This document shows positions 21,120-32,888 of a DNA stretch of 58,558 nt, one piece after another (within the stretch, counting starts at the first letter, position 1; each line of letters starts with the position of its first letter). The DNA is from an uncultured Pelagibacteraceae bacterium (GTDB taxonomy: Bacteria; Pseudomonadota; Alphaproteobacteria; Pelagibacterales; Pelagibacteraceae), in assembly GCA_902514755.1 (NCBI GenBank), contig CABXRY010000004.1, positions 1-58,558 of the forward strand. Reading direction: 5' to 3'. Under the pieces are notes generated by a model. The model was not told the DNA's origin. It did no database searches and saw only the letters and a list, made by a program, of their open reading frames with translations. The translations under genes were made by a program, and so were the position numbers.

Positions 21120-24029
21120 TTATTCAAATACCTTATCAATTATTTCTTGTTGTTGAGAATTATGCCTCTTCGCATATCCAGTCGCTGGGGATGCATCAGG
21201 GCTTCTTCCTATATAAGAAATTTGATTATTTTTAGCCTTAATAGTGTCTAATGTCCATTGGATATAATCCCTTACTGAGAACCATGCACCCATATTTTTA
21301 GGCTCTTCTTGGCACCAAAAAAATTTAGCATTCTCTGCATATGGTTTTAACTCTTTAACAAGTGTTTTTGCAGGAAATGGGTAAAGTTGCTCTATTCTAA
21401 ACAAAATTACATCATCTTTTTTTAATTTTTCTCTAGCATCTAACAAATCGAAATAAACTTTTCCTGAACACATAATTACTTTTTTGATTTCAGAACTTTC
21501 TTTTAATTTTATAAAACCTTGAGTTTGTGGATCTATTGCATGGTCCCAAAGTATTCTGTGAAAAGTATTTGATTTGCTTAAGTTTTCTAAATCTGAAGTA
21601 CAATATTTGTTTCTAAGTAAAGATTTTGGAGTCATTATAATAAGAGGTTTTCTAAAATCTCTATGCATTTGTCTTCTTAGAGCATGAAAGTAATTTGCGG
21701 GAGTTGTGCAATTCATAACTTGCATATTATCATTAGAACACAACTGCAGAAATCTTTCTAGTCGAGCTGATGAATGTTCTGGTCCTTGACCTTCGTATCC
21801 ATGTGGTAAAAGCATTACTAATCCAGAAGCTCTTCTCCATTTTCTTTCACCTGAAGCAATAAATTGATCAATAACTACCTGAGCACCATTTGCAAAATCT
21901 CCAAATTGTGCTTCCCATAAAGTAAGAGTGTTAGGCTCAACTAAACTATAACCATACTCAAACCCTAGAACAGCTAATTCAGATAAAAAACTATCAACAA
22001 CTTCAAATTGTTTTTGAGTGTTTGAAATATTATTTAAAGGAATATATCGAGTGTTATCTTTTTGATTCCTTAATACCGAATGTCTCTGGCTAAAAGTTCC
22101 CCTTCCAGAATCTTGTCCAACTAATCTCACTGGATAACCTTCTTCTAATAAAGATCCGAACGCTAAAGCTTCAGCTGTTGACCAATCAATATTAGATCCC
22201 CTTTTAACAGCTTCTTTTCTATTATTTAATATTTTAACTATAGTTTTATGTAAATTTAATTCGTCAGATGATGCATTTATTTTTTCTGAAATATCTAATA
22301 ACTTTTTGATATCTGCACCCGTTACACCTCTTTTATCTTTCCCTTTTTCTGGTTTGTAAGCTGACCATGTGCCCTCAAACCACGCAATTTTAGGTTTATA
22401 ATCTTTTGCATTTTTAAACTGATCATCAAGTAAGATTTTAAAAGTTTTAATGGAATTATCTAAGCTTTCATTTGAAATAACATTTTCATCTACAAGTTTT
22501 TTTCCATAAACTTTTGTTGTTGAGGGATGTGATCTAATTTTTTCATACATCAAAGGCTGGGTAAACGATGGTTCGTCTCCTTCGTTGTGACCAAATCTTC
22601 TGTAACAAATTAGATCTACAACTACATCTCTATTAAATTTTAATCTAAACTCTGTTGCTATTCTAGCCGCATAAACAACTGCTTCTGGATCATCTCCATT
22701 TGCGTGAATTATTGGAGCATCAACCATCTTTGCTATATCAGATGGATATGGAGAAGACCTAGCAAATCTTGGGCTAGTAGTAAATCCTATCTGATTATTG
22801 ACTATTATATGAATTGTACCACCAGTGTTATGTCCTGGTAGTCCAGACATCGCAAAACATTCAGCCACAACACCTTGTCCAGCAAACGCTGCATCACCGT
22901 GAATTAAAATTGGTATTACTTTATTTCTCTTTTTATCTTTATGAAAATATTGTTTAGCTCTAGTTTGACCAAGAACAACAGGATTAACTGCTTCTAAATG
23001 TGATGGGTTATCAGTTAAACTTACATGAACTGAATTTCCATCAAACTCTCTATTGGATGAGGCACCTAAATGATACTTTACGTCTCCCGCTCCTTCATCT
23101 GATGAAGTTCCAAACTCACCAGCAAACTCATTAAATATTCTTTTGTAAGACTTTTGTAATACGTTAGCTAAAACATTTAATCTTCCTCTATGTGACATCC
23201 CAATTTTAACTTCTTTTACTTGGGACTGGCCACTAATTTTTATAATTTGTTCTAAAGCAGGAATTAAACTTTCCCCCCCATCAAGTCCAAATCTTTTAGT
23301 TCCAACGTATTTTGTATGAAGAAATTTTTCAAAACCTTCTGCTTGAATTAATTTATTTAAAATAGCTTCTTTACCATTTTTAGTAAAATTTAAATTATCA
23401 TCTGATTTTTCAATTCTATCTCTAAACCATTTTCTCTCTGTTGGATTAGAAATATGCATATATTCATAACCAACTGTTCCACAATAAGTTTTTTTTAAAA
23501 AACCTAATATTTCCTTGATATTTGAATTTTGTCTGTTGATTACTCCACCAAGATAAATATTTTTTTGATAATCTGTTTTTTTGAAACCAAAAGACTCTGG
23601 ATGAAGTTCGTCTAAATAATCTGATTTCATCAATTCAAGTGGATCTAGTTTAGCTATAAGATGTCCACGTTGTCTATATGATCTGATCATTGAAACTGCC
23701 TTAATGGAGTCTTCATTAGATCTTGATGAACTTGGTTTTGCACCATTACTATTTGCAGCAATACCATTAGAATTTTGTTCTTCTTGGTCAATTTTTTTTT
23801 GAAGTTCATCAATATCTATTGTGTTTTTTTTAGGACCCCATGAAGGACCATTAATTTCTTTTGCAATAATATTTAATTCATCACCAATACCTTCAAAATA
23901 CTCTTTCCAACTATCTGGTAAATTTGCATCCTTGTTTACAAATTTAAGATACATTCGTTCAATAAATGCACTATTAGCTTTATTTAAAAATGAAGTTTTT
24001 TCGTATTCAAGGTTTTTTGATGCTGACAT
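21120..24029 (-). CDS. sucA: 2-oxoglutarate dehydrogenase E1 component
   Basis: 969 residues. An N-terminal segment with FLNKANSAFIERMYLKFVNKD is followed by the thiamine diphosphate-binding core, including GMSHRGRLNVLAN, HGDAAFAGQGVVAE and RRFGHNEGDEPSFTQPLMY. The C-terminal transketolase-like domain has LLPHGYEGQGPEHSSARLER and FFWCQEEPKNMGAW. It decarboxylates 2-oxoglutarate and passes the succinyl group to E2. A GAGG ribosome-binding site lies in the 34-base gap after sucD, and sucB starts 6 bases downstream. Confidence 0.97.
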   Translation of the reverse strand: MSASKNLEYEKTSFLNKANSAFIERMYLKFVNKDANLPDSWKEYFEGIGDELNIIAKEINGPSWGPKKNTIDIDELQKKIDQEEQNSNGIAANSNGAKPSSSRSNEDSIKAVSMIRSYRQRGHLIAKLDPLELMKSDYLDELHPESFGFKKTDYQKNIYLGGVINRQNSNIKEILGFLKKTYCGTVGYEYMHISNPTERKWFRDRIEKSDDNLNFTKNGKEAILNKLIQAEGFEKFLHTKYVGTKRFGLDGGESLIPALEQIIKISGQSQVKEVKIGMSHRGRLNVLANVLQKSYKRIFNEFAGEFGTSSDEGAGDVKYHLGASSNREFDGNSVHVSLTDNPSHLEAVNPVVLGQTRAKQYFHKDKKRNKVIPILIHGDAAFAGQGVVAECFAMSGLPGHNTGGTIHIIVNNQIGFTTSPRFARSSPYPSDIAKMVDAPIIHANGDDPEAVVYAARIATEFRLKFNRDVVVDLICYRRFGHNEGDEPSFTQPLMYEKIRSHPSTTKVYGKKLVDENVISNESLDNSIKTFKILLDDQFKNAKDYKPKIAWFEGTWSAYKPEKGKDKRGVTGADIKKLLDISEKINASSDELNLHKTIVKILNNRKEAVKRGSNIDWSTAEALAFGSLLEEGYPVRLVGQDSGRGTFSQRHSVLRNQKDNTRYIPLNNISNTQKQFEVVDSFLSELAVLGFEYGYSLVEPNTLTLWEAQFGDFANGAQVVIDQFIASGERKWRRASGLVMLLPHGYEGQGPEHSSARLERFLQLCSNDNMQVMNCTTPANYFHALRRQMHRDFRKPLIIMTPKSLLRNKYCTSDLENLSKSNTFHRILWDHAIDPQTQGFIKLKESSEIKKVIMCSGKVYFDLLDAREKLKKDDVILFRIEQLYPFPAKTLVKELKPYAENAKFFWCQEEPKNMGAWFSVRDYIQWTLDTIKAKNNQISYIGRSPDASPATGYAKRHNSQQQEIIDKVFE

Positions 24030-24063
24030 CTATTTATTTAATATAATCCTCTAAATTTAATTT

Positions 24064-24939
24064 TCAATTTGACAATTTATTAAATAAAGTTTTTCCAATT
24101 ATTGAAGGCGATTTTGCAACTGTTATGCCAGATTCCTCCATTTTTTTAATCTTATCTTCAGCGCCACCCTTTCCTCCTGAGATAATGGCTCCTGCATGTC
24201 CCATTCTACGTCCAGGAGGGGCTGTAATTCCAGCAATAAACCCAACAACTGGCTTTTTGATTTTATGATTTTTTATAAATTCTGCAGCTTCTTCTTCTGC
24301 TGTGCCACCAATTTCTCCTATCATTAAAATAGATTTTGTCTCTTCATCGTTTAAAAACAAATCTAAACAATCAATAAAATTTGTTCCATTAACTGGATCA
24401 CCCCCGATACCAATACAAGTTGATTGACCTAAGCCATTCTCGGTTGTTTGTGCTACCGCCTCGTAAGTAAGAGTTCCTGATCTTGATACAATTCCAACCG
24501 ATCCTCTTTTATGAATATTTCCTGGCATAATTCCAATTTTACATTCATCTGGAGTAATTATTCCTGGGCAATTTGGTCCAATCAATCTACTTTTAGATCC
24601 ATTTAATTTTTGTCTTACCTTAAGCATATCTTGAACTGGGATACCCTCAGTAATACAAACAATTAATTCTATTGATGCATCTATCGCCTCTATAATTGCA
24701 GCTGCAGCAAATTTAGCAGGTACATAAATCATTGTTGCATCTGCCCCAACACTATCTTTTGCTTCGATAACACTACTAAAAACCGGTCTATCTAAGTGTT
24801 TTTGACCACCTTTTTTTGGAGTCACACCGCCAACTAAATTAGTTCCATATTTAATTGCTTGTTCAGAGTGAAAGGTACCATGTGCACCTGTAAAGCCTTG
24901 ACAGATTACTTTTGTATTCTTGTTTACTAGAACAGACAT
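24064..24939 (-). CDS. sucD: Succinyl-CoA synthetase alpha subunit
   Basis: 291 residues. N-terminal CoA-binding Rossmann domain ([20 protein letters not shown]), then the ligase domain with the phospho-histidine segment [16 protein letters not shown]. It makes succinate and ATP or GTP from succinyl-CoA together with SucC. It directly abuts sucC with no spacer bases. Confidence 0.97.
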   Translation of the reverse strand: MSVLVNKNTKVICQGFTGAHGTFHSEQAIKYGTNLVGGVTPKKGGQKHLDRPVFSSVIEAKDSVGADATMIYVPAKFAAAAIIEAIDASIELIVCITEGIPVQDMLKVRQKLNGSKSRLIGPNCPGIITPDECKIGIMPGNIHKRGSVGIVSRSGTLTYEAVAQTTENGLGQSTCIGIGGDPVNGTNFIDCLDLFLNDEETKSILMIGEIGGTAEEEAAEFIKNHKIKKPVVGFIAGITAPPGRRMGHAGAIISGGKGGAEDKIKKMEESGITVAKSPSIIGKTLFNKLSN

Positions 24940-26100
24940 TTATTTAATTGCCTCTACAATTTTTTTTGCTGCATCATCTAAGTTTTCAGCTGAAATTATT
25001 TTTAATCCTGAGTTATCTAATATTTCTTTTCCTTTTTTGAAATTTGTCCCAGCAAGTCTAACAACTAATGGAACACTAATATTTATTTCTTTCGTCGCAT
25101 TTATTACCCCTTGAGCAAGAACATCACATCTCATTATCCCTCCAAAAATATTAATTAAAACTCCTTTAACGTTATTGTCTGATAAAATTATCTTCAAGGC
25201 CGCTGAAACTTTTTCTTTTGAAGCACCACCACCAACATCTAAGAAATTAGCCGGCTCTTTTCCATATAGTTTTATTATGTCCATAGTTGCCATAGCTAAA
25301 CCTGCCCCATTAACCATACAACCAATACTTCCATCTAATTTTATATAAGCTAGATCGTGTTTGCTGGCTTCTATTTCTGTTGGATCTTCTTCATTTAAAT
25401 CTCTTAACTCAATAATTTCAGGATGTCTAAATAAAGCATTTGAATCAAAGTTTACTTTTGCATCTAAACAAATTACTTTTTCTTCCTTAGTTAAGATTAA
25501 TGGATTAACCTCAACCATATTTGCATCTGTACTTATGAACATTTGATAAATTGATTTTATTAGGGAAATTGCTTGTTTTTTTGCGCTATCATTTAATTTA
25601 AAAATATTAATTATCTTCTCACAATCTTTGTCTGAAATTTCATTACCAATATCAACTTTAGTTGTTATGATTTTCTCAGGCGAATTACTTGCTACTTCTT
25701 CAATATCCATTCCACCCTGGTCACTAGATATGAAAGCTATTTTAGAACTAGTTCTATCGACTAAACAAGACAAATAAAACTCTTTATCAATATTTGATGA
25801 TTCTTCGACATATAGTCTTTTTACTTCTCTTCCTTCAGGACCTGTTTGATGAGTAACTAAAATTTTTCCCATCATCTCTTTTGCTGCCTCACTTAAATCT
25901 TCAATAGTATCTAATATTTTTACTCCCCCTGCTTTTCCTCTTCCCCCAGCATGGATTTGAGCTTTTAAAACATATTTTTTTGTATTTAGTGATTTTGCTT
26001 TTTCAACCAAATCATCAACTGTAAGACCAAATACTCCTTCTGGTACAACTACCCCAAATTTTTTTAAGATTTGTTTTGCTTGATGCTCGTGTATGTTCAT
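24940..26100 (-). CDS. sucC: Succinyl-CoA synthetase beta subunit
   Basis: 386 residues. ATP-grasp domain starting with MNIHEHQAKQILKKFGV and LKAQIHAGGRGKAGGVK; the C-terminal CoA-ligase domain has FLDVGGGASKEKV and INIFGGIMRCDVLAQG. Length is normal. It lies 2 bases after mdh and is joined to sucD, forming the common alphaproteobacterial order mdh-sucC-sucD-sucA-sucB-lpd. Confidence 0.97.
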   Translation of the reverse strand: MNIHEHQAKQILKKFGVVVPEGVFGLTVDDLVEKAKSLNTKKYVLKAQIHAGGRGKAGGVKILDTIEDLSEAAKEMMGKILVTHQTGPEGREVKRLYVEESSNIDKEFYLSCLVDRTSSKIAFISSDQGGMDIEEVASNSPEKIITTKVDIGNEISDKDCEKIINIFKLNDSAKKQAISLIKSIYQMFISTDANMVEVNPLILTKEEKVICLDAKVNFDSNALFRHPEIIELRDLNEEDPTEIEASKHDLAYIKLDGSIGCMVNGAGLAMATMDIIKLYGKEPANFLDVGGGASKEKVSAALKIILSDNNVKGVLINIFGGIMRCDVLAQGVINATKEINISVPLVVRLAGTNFKKGKEILDNSGLKIISAENLDDAAKKIVEAIK

Positions 26101-26102
26101 TA

Positions 26103-27074
<972 letters not shown>

Positions 27075-28568
27075 TTATTTCATTATTGGCATTACAAATT
27101 CCGCATTTGAACGAATACCTGATGGCCATCTCGATGTTACTGTTTTTAATTTTGTATAAAATTTAATTCCTTCCATACCATGCATTGCACTATCTCCAAA
27201 TAAAGACCTTTTCCATCCTCCAAAGCTATGAAACGCCATTGGAACTGGGATTGGAACATTAATACCAACCATACCTACTTGAATCTTACTTGCAAAAGTT
27301 CTGCCTGCATCTCCATCTCTAGTATAAATACTTACACCATTTCCATACTCATGATCATTAATCAATTTAGCTGCTTCCTCAAAAGTTTTTACTCTTACTA
27401 CTGATAATACAGGACCAAATATTTCTTCTTTGTAAACTCTCATATCTTTTGTAACATGATCAAATAAACATCCACCGATATAGAATCCATTTTCATAACC
27501 TTGAAGTTTTAAATTTCTTCCATCTACAACTAGTTTTGCTCCCTCTTCAACACCAAGGTTCACATAACTTTTCACTTTTTCTAAATGTTCCTTAGTAATC
27601 AAAGGTCCCATTTCAGATGTTTTATCCATTCCTGGACCAACTTTTAAAGCTTCGGCTTTTTTTGATAGTCTTGATACTAATTCATCGCCTACATCTCCCA
27701 CAGCAACAGCAACTGATTGAGCCATACATCTTTCACCAGCAGAACCATATGCTGCACCCATTAAACCATTTACAGCACCGTCTAAATCACAGTCAGGCAT
27801 AACTACTAGATGATTTTTAGCTCCACCTAATGCTTGGACTCTTTTTTCATTTTTGGCTGAATTTTCATAAATATATTTGGCAATTGGTGTTGATCCTACA
27901 AAACTTACTGCTTTTATATCTTTATTTTCTAAAATTGCATCAACAGACTCTTTATCACCATTAACAACATTAAACACACCATCTGGAAGTCCTGCTTCTT
28001 TTAAGAGTTCTGCTAACTTAATAGCACATGAAGGATCTTTTTCTGATGGTTTAAGTATGAATGTATTTCCACATGCTATAGCAATTGGAAACATCCACAT
28101 TGGTACCATTGCAGGAAAGTTAAAAGGTGTTATTCCAGCCACAACACCTAATGGCTGTCTCATTGACCAGCTATCCACATTTGTTCCAACATTTTCTGAA
28201 AATTCACCCTTTAATAAATGAGGAATTCCACACGCAAACTCAACGACCTCTAGTCCTCTAGTTAATGAACCTTGAGCATCTTCATAAACTTTACCATGTT
28301 CGGAAACAATTAATCTTGTGAGCTCATCAGAGTTTTTTTCAATTAATTCTTTAAATTTAAACATTACTCTTGCTCTTTGAAGAGATGGTTTTAATGACCA
28401 AGTTTCAAAAGCTTTTTTTGCAACTTCAACTGCTTGATCTAGATCTGATTTTGAAGCAAGTCTTACTTCTGACTCTTGCTCTCCAGTTGCTGGATTATAG
28501 ACTTTACCTTTTTTATCTGATGAACCAGGAATAATTTTTCCACCTACAAAGTGTTCTATTAATCTCAT
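27075..28568 (-). CDS. mmsA: CoA-acylating methylmalonate-semialdehyde dehydrogenase
   Basis: 497 residues, aldehyde dehydrogenase superfamily, MMSDH group. Diagnostic pieces are the N-terminal FVGGKIIPGSSDKKGKVYNP, MWMFPIAIACGNTFILKPSE, the catalytic Cys in GSAGERCMAQSV, and IPVPMAFHSFGGWKRSLFGD. The family converts methylmalonate or malonate semialdehyde to propionyl-CoA or acetyl-CoA, in valine breakdown and in routes from acrylate/3-hydroxypropionate. It sits between sdhB (39 bases upstream) and mdh (9 bases downstream), so it is probably expressed with the TCA genes. The physiological substrate here is not shown. Confidence 0.9.
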   Translation of the reverse strand: MRLIEHFVGGKIIPGSSDKKGKVYNPATGEQESEVRLASKSDLDQAVEVAKKAFETWSLKPSLQRARVMFKFKELIEKNSDELTRLIVSEHGKVYEDAQGSLTRGLEVVEFACGIPHLLKGEFSENVGTNVDSWSMRQPLGVVAGITPFNFPAMVPMWMFPIAIACGNTFILKPSEKDPSCAIKLAELLKEAGLPDGVFNVVNGDKESVDAILENKDIKAVSFVGSTPIAKYIYENSAKNEKRVQALGGAKNHLVVMPDCDLDGAVNGLMGAAYGSAGERCMAQSVAVAVGDVGDELVSRLSKKAEALKVGPGMDKTSEMGPLITKEHLEKVKSYVNLGVEEGAKLVVDGRNLKLQGYENGFYIGGCLFDHVTKDMRVYKEEIFGPVLSVVRVKTFEEAAKLINDHEYGNGVSIYTRDGDAGRTFASKIQVGMVGINVPIPVPMAFHSFGGWKRSLFGDSAMHGMEGIKFYTKLKTVTSRWPSGIRSNAEFVMPIMK

Positions 28569-28607
28569 GAATACGGTCTTTTAAATCAAAATTTCTTGTT
28601 AGTCTAT

Positions 28608-29387
28608 TTAAACATTAGCTACAGCAATCATTTTTTTAATTTCTGCAATTGCTTTTGCTGGATTCAAGCCTTTTGGACAAGCACTTGTACAGTTGAGGAT
28701 AGTATGACATCTATAAAGTTTTAATTCATCAGCAACCTTCTTTAATCTAGCTTTTCTTTCCTCATCTCTGCTATCAACAATCCACCTATATGCTTGAAGC
28801 AAAACTGCAGGACCTAAATATTTATCTCCATTCCACCAATAACTTGGACAAGATGTTGAACAACACGCGCACATTATACATTCATATGCACCATCAAGCT
28901 TTGCTCTTTCTTCTTTTGATTGGAAAATTTCATTTGTATCTTTTGTTGAATTATTTTTTAACCAAGGTTCAATTGATTGATATTGTTTATAAAGACCATC
29001 AAGATCACCAATTAAATCTCTTTTAACCTTTAAGTGTGGTAATGGATAAATATTTATATCACCATCTATTTCAGCATGTGGTGTTGTACAAGCAAGACCA
29101 TTTTTACCGCCCATATTCATCGCACAAGATCCACAAACTCCATGTGCGCAAGATCTTCTATAGGCTAATGTCGGATCAATTTCATTTTTAATTTTATTTA
29201 AAATATCTAAAACTTTTGAAGGACAATTATCCATATCAACTTCATATGTATCAATTCTAGGATTTTCTTCTGTAGAAGGATCCCATCTATAAACATTTAC
29301 TTTTCTTATATTTTTTGATCCAGTTTTATCTTGATAATATTTACCTTTAATTACTTCAGAATTTTTAGGTAAATTTATTTGAACCAT
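28608..29387 (-). CDS. sdhB: Succinate dehydrogenase iron-sulfur subunit
   Basis: 259 residues. The [2Fe-2S] site is in [20 protein letters not shown] plus the following LACT. The [4Fe-4S] and [3Fe-4S] sites are in [18 protein letters not shown] and [20 protein letters not shown]. It passes electrons from SdhA to the membrane anchor and quinone. Its start overlaps the sdhA stop by one base (TAATG). Confidence 0.97.
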   Translation of the reverse strand: MVQINLPKNSEVIKGKYYQDKTGSKNIRKVNVYRWDPSTEENPRIDTYEVDMDNCPSKVLDILNKIKNEIDPTLAYRRSCAHGVCGSCAMNMGGKNGLACTTPHAEIDGDINIYPLPHLKVKRDLIGDLDGLYKQYQSIEPWLKNNSTKDTNEIFQSKEERAKLDGAYECIMCACCSTSCPSYWWNGDKYLGPAVLLQAYRWIVDSRDEERKARLKKVADELKLYRCHTILNCTSACPKGLNPAKAIAEIKKMIAVANV

Positions 29388-31162
29388 TAATACACTCTTT
29401 CTTGTGGTGGAAAGTATTGTACTTCATTAGTTAAAGTAGATTTATGTACTTCTCTATAACTTATTTTTGTATTCTTACCATCACACCAAGCTAGTGTATG
29501 TTGCATAAATTTTTCATCATCTCTTTTTGGATAATCATCTCTTGCGTGAGCTCCTCTACTTTCTTTTCTGTGGTAGGCAGAATCAACTGTAGCTACAGCT
29601 TGTCTAATTAAATTGTCAAACTCTAAAGTTTCTACTAAATCTGTGTTAAATACTAACGATCTATCTTTGACTGAAATAGAGTCCATTCCATCATAAGTTT
29701 TTCTGATTTCATCAACGCCTTCTTTAAGATTTTTTTCAGTTCTAAAAACTGCACATTTTGATTGCATTGTTTTTTGCATAGCAAGTCTTAGATCTGCTGT
29801 ACTGTTTTCACCTTTTGCATTTCTAAGTTTATCAAACCTATCCAAACATTTTTGAGTTTCGGTTTCTCCAATTTCTTCATGTGGAGTTCCTGGTTTTACT
29901 AATTCAGCTGCTCTTTTTGCTGCTGCTCTTCCAAATACAACTAAATCAATTAAAGAATTAGATCCTAATCTATTGGCTCCATGAACGGAAACACACGCAG
30001 CTTCTCCAATTGCCATCAATCCAGGAACAGTCTTTTCAGAACCACTCACTGTCATAACCTCTCCTTTATAATTTGTTGGAATACCACCCATATTATAGTG
30101 AACAGTAGGCACTACAGGAATTGGCTCCTTAGTTACATCTACATTCGCAAATAATCTGGCAGCATCAGTAATTCCTGGCAATCTACTTTCAATAATTTCT
30201 TTATCTAAATGACTTAAGTTCAAATGAACATGATCTTGATCTTTACCAACTCCTCTTCCTTCGTTAATTTCAATTGACATTGATCTACTTACTACATCTC
30301 TCGATGCTAGATCTTTTGCACTTGGAGCATACCTCTCCATAAACCTTTCACCTTTTGAATTAGTAAGGTAACCACCTTCTCCTCTGGCACCTTCTGTTAT
30401 TAAAGTACCATGACCATATATTCCTGTTGGATGAAATTGTACAAACTCCATATCTTGTAATGGAAGTCCAGCTCTTAAAACCATAGCATTACCATCGCCT
30501 GTACAAGTATGTGCAGAAGTTGCTGAGTAATAAACTTTTCCATACCCACCAGTAGCAATAATTACTGAATGCGCCCTAAATCTATGAATTGTTCCATCAT
30601 TTAAATTCCAGGCGATTAATCCTTTGCACTCGCCATCTTTCATTAATAAATCCAGTGCAAAATATTCTATAAAAAATTCTGTATTGTGTTTTAAAGCTTG
30701 TCCATAAAGAGTATGTAGAATTGCATGACCTGTTCTATCAGCGGCAGCACAAGTTCTTTGAACTATCCCATTACCATAATTTTTTGTCATTCCTCCAAAT
30801 GGTCTTTGATAAATCTTTCCTTCCTCTGTTCGACTAAAAGGCACACCATATTTTTCTAGCTCAATTACTGCTTTAGGTGCTTCTTTACATAAGTACTCAA
30901 TGCTATCTTGATCACCTAACCAATCTGCACCTTTGACAGTATCATACATATGCCATCGCCAATCATCTTCTCCCATGTTTCCAAGAGCAGCTGAAATACC
31001 TCCTTGAGCTGCAGATGTATGGCTTCTTGTTGGAAAAACTTTTGAGATACACGCAGTTTTTAAACCAGCCTCACTTAAGCCAACAGCAGCCCTTAGGCCT
31101 GACCCTCCAGCACCCAATACTACAACGTCATATTCGTGATCTATAATTTTATAAGCACTCAT
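29387..31162 (-). CDS. sdhA: Succinate dehydrogenase flavoprotein subunit
   Basis: 591 residues. FAD motif [17 protein letters not shown], the covalent-FAD His in [16 protein letters not shown], the active-site segment [20 protein letters not shown] and the C-terminal [19 protein letters not shown]. It oxidises succinate to fumarate at the inner membrane. It overlaps sdhD by one base and sdhB by one base. Confidence 0.97.
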   Translation of the reverse strand: MSAYKIIDHEYDVVVLGAGGSGLRAAVGLSEAGLKTACISKVFPTRSHTSAAQGGISAALGNMGEDDWRWHMYDTVKGADWLGDQDSIEYLCKEAPKAVIELEKYGVPFSRTEEGKIYQRPFGGMTKNYGNGIVQRTCAAADRTGHAILHTLYGQALKHNTEFFIEYFALDLLMKDGECKGLIAWNLNDGTIHRFRAHSVIIATGGYGKVYYSATSAHTCTGDGNAMVLRAGLPLQDMEFVQFHPTGIYGHGTLITEGARGEGGYLTNSKGERFMERYAPSAKDLASRDVVSRSMSIEINEGRGVGKDQDHVHLNLSHLDKEIIESRLPGITDAARLFANVDVTKEPIPVVPTVHYNMGGIPTNYKGEVMTVSGSEKTVPGLMAIGEAACVSVHGANRLGSNSLIDLVVFGRAAAKRAAELVKPGTPHEEIGETETQKCLDRFDKLRNAKGENSTADLRLAMQKTMQSKCAVFRTEKNLKEGVDEIRKTYDGMDSISVKDRSLVFNTDLVETLEFDNLIRQAVATVDSAYHRKESRGAHARDDYPKRDDEKFMQHTLAWCDGKNTKISYREVHKSTLTNEVQYFPPQERVY

Positions 31163-31488
31163 TAATTTAGATTAAATAAAAATATAATTGTTAATAATGG
31201 AATAACTATAGCAGATAAAAATAATAGTCTGTTTGCGACATTTTTGATTTTATGATCATCAATATAGTCTTCAAATACCTCACTTATACTAAGTGCTGAA
31301 AAAAAATATGCAAAAACTATAAATAAGCTAAATAAAAATTTACTAGTTGGATTTGTAAAAAATTTAAAAACTTCTAAATAATTTTGATTATAAATTGCAA
31401 TAAAATTTAAAATAAACCAAATCATTAAAGGTAACAAAATGATTGATGAGATTTTTAAGAAAATCCATTTTTTAGTAGCGAAATTCAT
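31162..31488 (-). CDS. sdhD: Succinate dehydrogenase membrane anchor SdhD
   Basis: 108 residues with three predicted membrane helices (about 11-31, 45-67 and 84-107). Sequence is weakly conserved, as usual for SdhD; the call rests on size, helix count and the position between sdhC (adjacent) and sdhA (1-base overlap). It anchors the complex and helps bind heme and quinone. The expected heme His is not obvious from the primary sequence. Confidence 0.85.
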   Translation of the reverse strand: MNFATKKWIFLKISSIILLPLMIWFILNFIAIYNQNYLEVFKFFTNPTSKFLFSLFIVFAYFFSALSISEVFEDYIDDHKIKNVANRLLFLSAIVIPLLTIIFLFNLN

Positions 31489-31872
31489 TTAAATAAAATT
31501 TTTCCCTATTAAATAAATTAAAATAGTCAAGGCAACAGAGCCAAAAATAACAGCTATTCCTGTTATTCGAGTTGTTTTTAATTCAAATCCATAACCCATG
31601 TCCATTATCAGGTGTCTAATTTCACTAAGAATTTGAAAACTAAATGACCAAGCTAAACCAATAGCAAAAAACTTTCCTAATAAAGAATTAAAAAATAAAT
31701 TTATGATACTATAACTTGAGTCTCCTAAAATTAACATTGATGCCCAAATACATATTAATGTTATTGCTATAATATTAATTATGCCAGTTATTCTATGAGA
31801 GATAGAAACTAAAGATGAAATATGCCATCTATAGATTTGTATATGTGGAGATAATGGGCTTTTATTTTCCAT
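31489..31872 (-). CDS. sdhC: Succinate dehydrogenase cytochrome b556 subunit
   Basis: 127 residues with three membrane helices. The N-terminal motif SPLSPHIQIYRWHISSLVSI followed by SHRITG is the SdhC signature, and SEIRHLIMDMG contains the likely heme-ligand His. It is the first sdh gene here. Its ATG lies inside the end of asd (11-base overlap), so it depends on transcription from upstream. Confidence 0.93.
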   Translation of the reverse strand: MENKSPLSPHIQIYRWHISSLVSISHRITGIINIIAITLICIWASMLILGDSSYSIINLFFNSLLGKFFAIGLAWSFSFQILSEIRHLIMDMGYGFELKTTRITGIAVIFGSVALTILIYLIGKNFI

Positions 31873-32869
31873 AAAAGTTATTTTTAATTAATTTTTCTGC
31901 TATCTCAACTGCATTTAAAGCTGCGCCTCTTAAAAGATTGTCTGAAACAATCCACATATTTAATCCATTATTTAAAGTTTTATCTTCTCTTATTCTTGAA
32001 ATAAAAGTTTCATCTCTTCCTTCAGCTTCTAATGGAGTCATATAGCCTCCATTTGATCTTTCATCTACTACTTTACAACCTTCAAAATTATCAAGAGCCT
32101 TCCTCACTTTTTCTAATGTGAAAGGTTTTTCTAATTCAATATTAACTGACTCTGAATGAGAAACTAAAACAGGAAGTCTAACACAGGTAGCTGTCAATTC
32201 TAATTTGCTGTCTAAAATTTTTTTTGTCTCATTAGTCATTTTGAGTTCTTCTTTTGTGTAACCATCATCTGAAAAAACATCAATATGAGGAATTGCATTA
32301 AATGCAATTTGCTTTGTAAAATTTTTAGATTCAACTTTTTTTTGATCTAAAGATAATCTTGTCTGATCAATAAGTTCATCCATTGGTGCTTTACCACCGC
32401 CTGAAACTGATTGATAAGTCGACACAACTATCCTTTTAATTGTAAATAAGTCATGTAACGGTTTAAGCGCAATTACTAATTGTGCAGTAGAACAGTTTGG
32501 GTTTGCAATAATATTTTTTTTTATATTGTTTAAATGATCTGAATTAACTTGAGGTACTATCAAAGGAACATCTGGATCCATTCTATAAAAACTGGAATTA
32601 TCTATTACTAAAGAATGTTCAGCAGCTTTTTCAGCAAATTTTTCTGAAATTTTTCCTCCTGCTGCAAAAAAAGTTATTTTTGCTTTAGAAAAATCAAAAG
32701 TTTCAAGATTTAAAACTTCATGTTCGTTACCAAGAAAATTTATCTTAGAACCTGCACTTCTAGAAGACGCTAACAAGTATAAATTGTCAATTGAAAGCTC
32801 TTTCTTTTCAAGAACTTCAAGTATTTTTCTACCCACATTACCAGTGGCACCAACGATCGCTATATTCAT
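31862..32869 (-). CDS. asd: Aspartate-semialdehyde dehydrogenase
   Basis: 335 residues. NADP motif GATGNVG at 7-13, catalytic Cys126 in NPNCSTAQLV, and the segment YQSVSGGGKAPMDELIDQT. It reduces aspartyl phosphate to aspartate semialdehyde, the precursor of lysine/diaminopimelate, threonine and homoserine. It therefore feeds both metX and dapF in this window. It starts 19 bases after dmdA and overlaps sdhC. Confidence 0.96.
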   Translation of the reverse strand: MNIAIVGATGNVGRKILEVLEKKELSIDNLYLLASSRSAGSKINFLGNEHEVLNLETFDFSKAKITFFAAGGKISEKFAEKAAEHSLVIDNSSFYRMDPDVPLIVPQVNSDHLNNIKKNIIANPNCSTAQLVIALKPLHDLFTIKRIVVSTYQSVSGGGKAPMDELIDQTRLSLDQKKVESKNFTKQIAFNAIPHIDVFSDDGYTKEELKMTNETKKILDSKLELTATCVRLPVLVSHSESVNIELEKPFTLEKVRKALDNFEGCKVVDERSNGGYMTPLEAEGRDETFISRIREDKTLNNGLNMWIVSDNLLRGAALNAVEIAEKLIKNNFYGK

Positions 32870-32888
32870 GATTATGTTAAAACTTATA

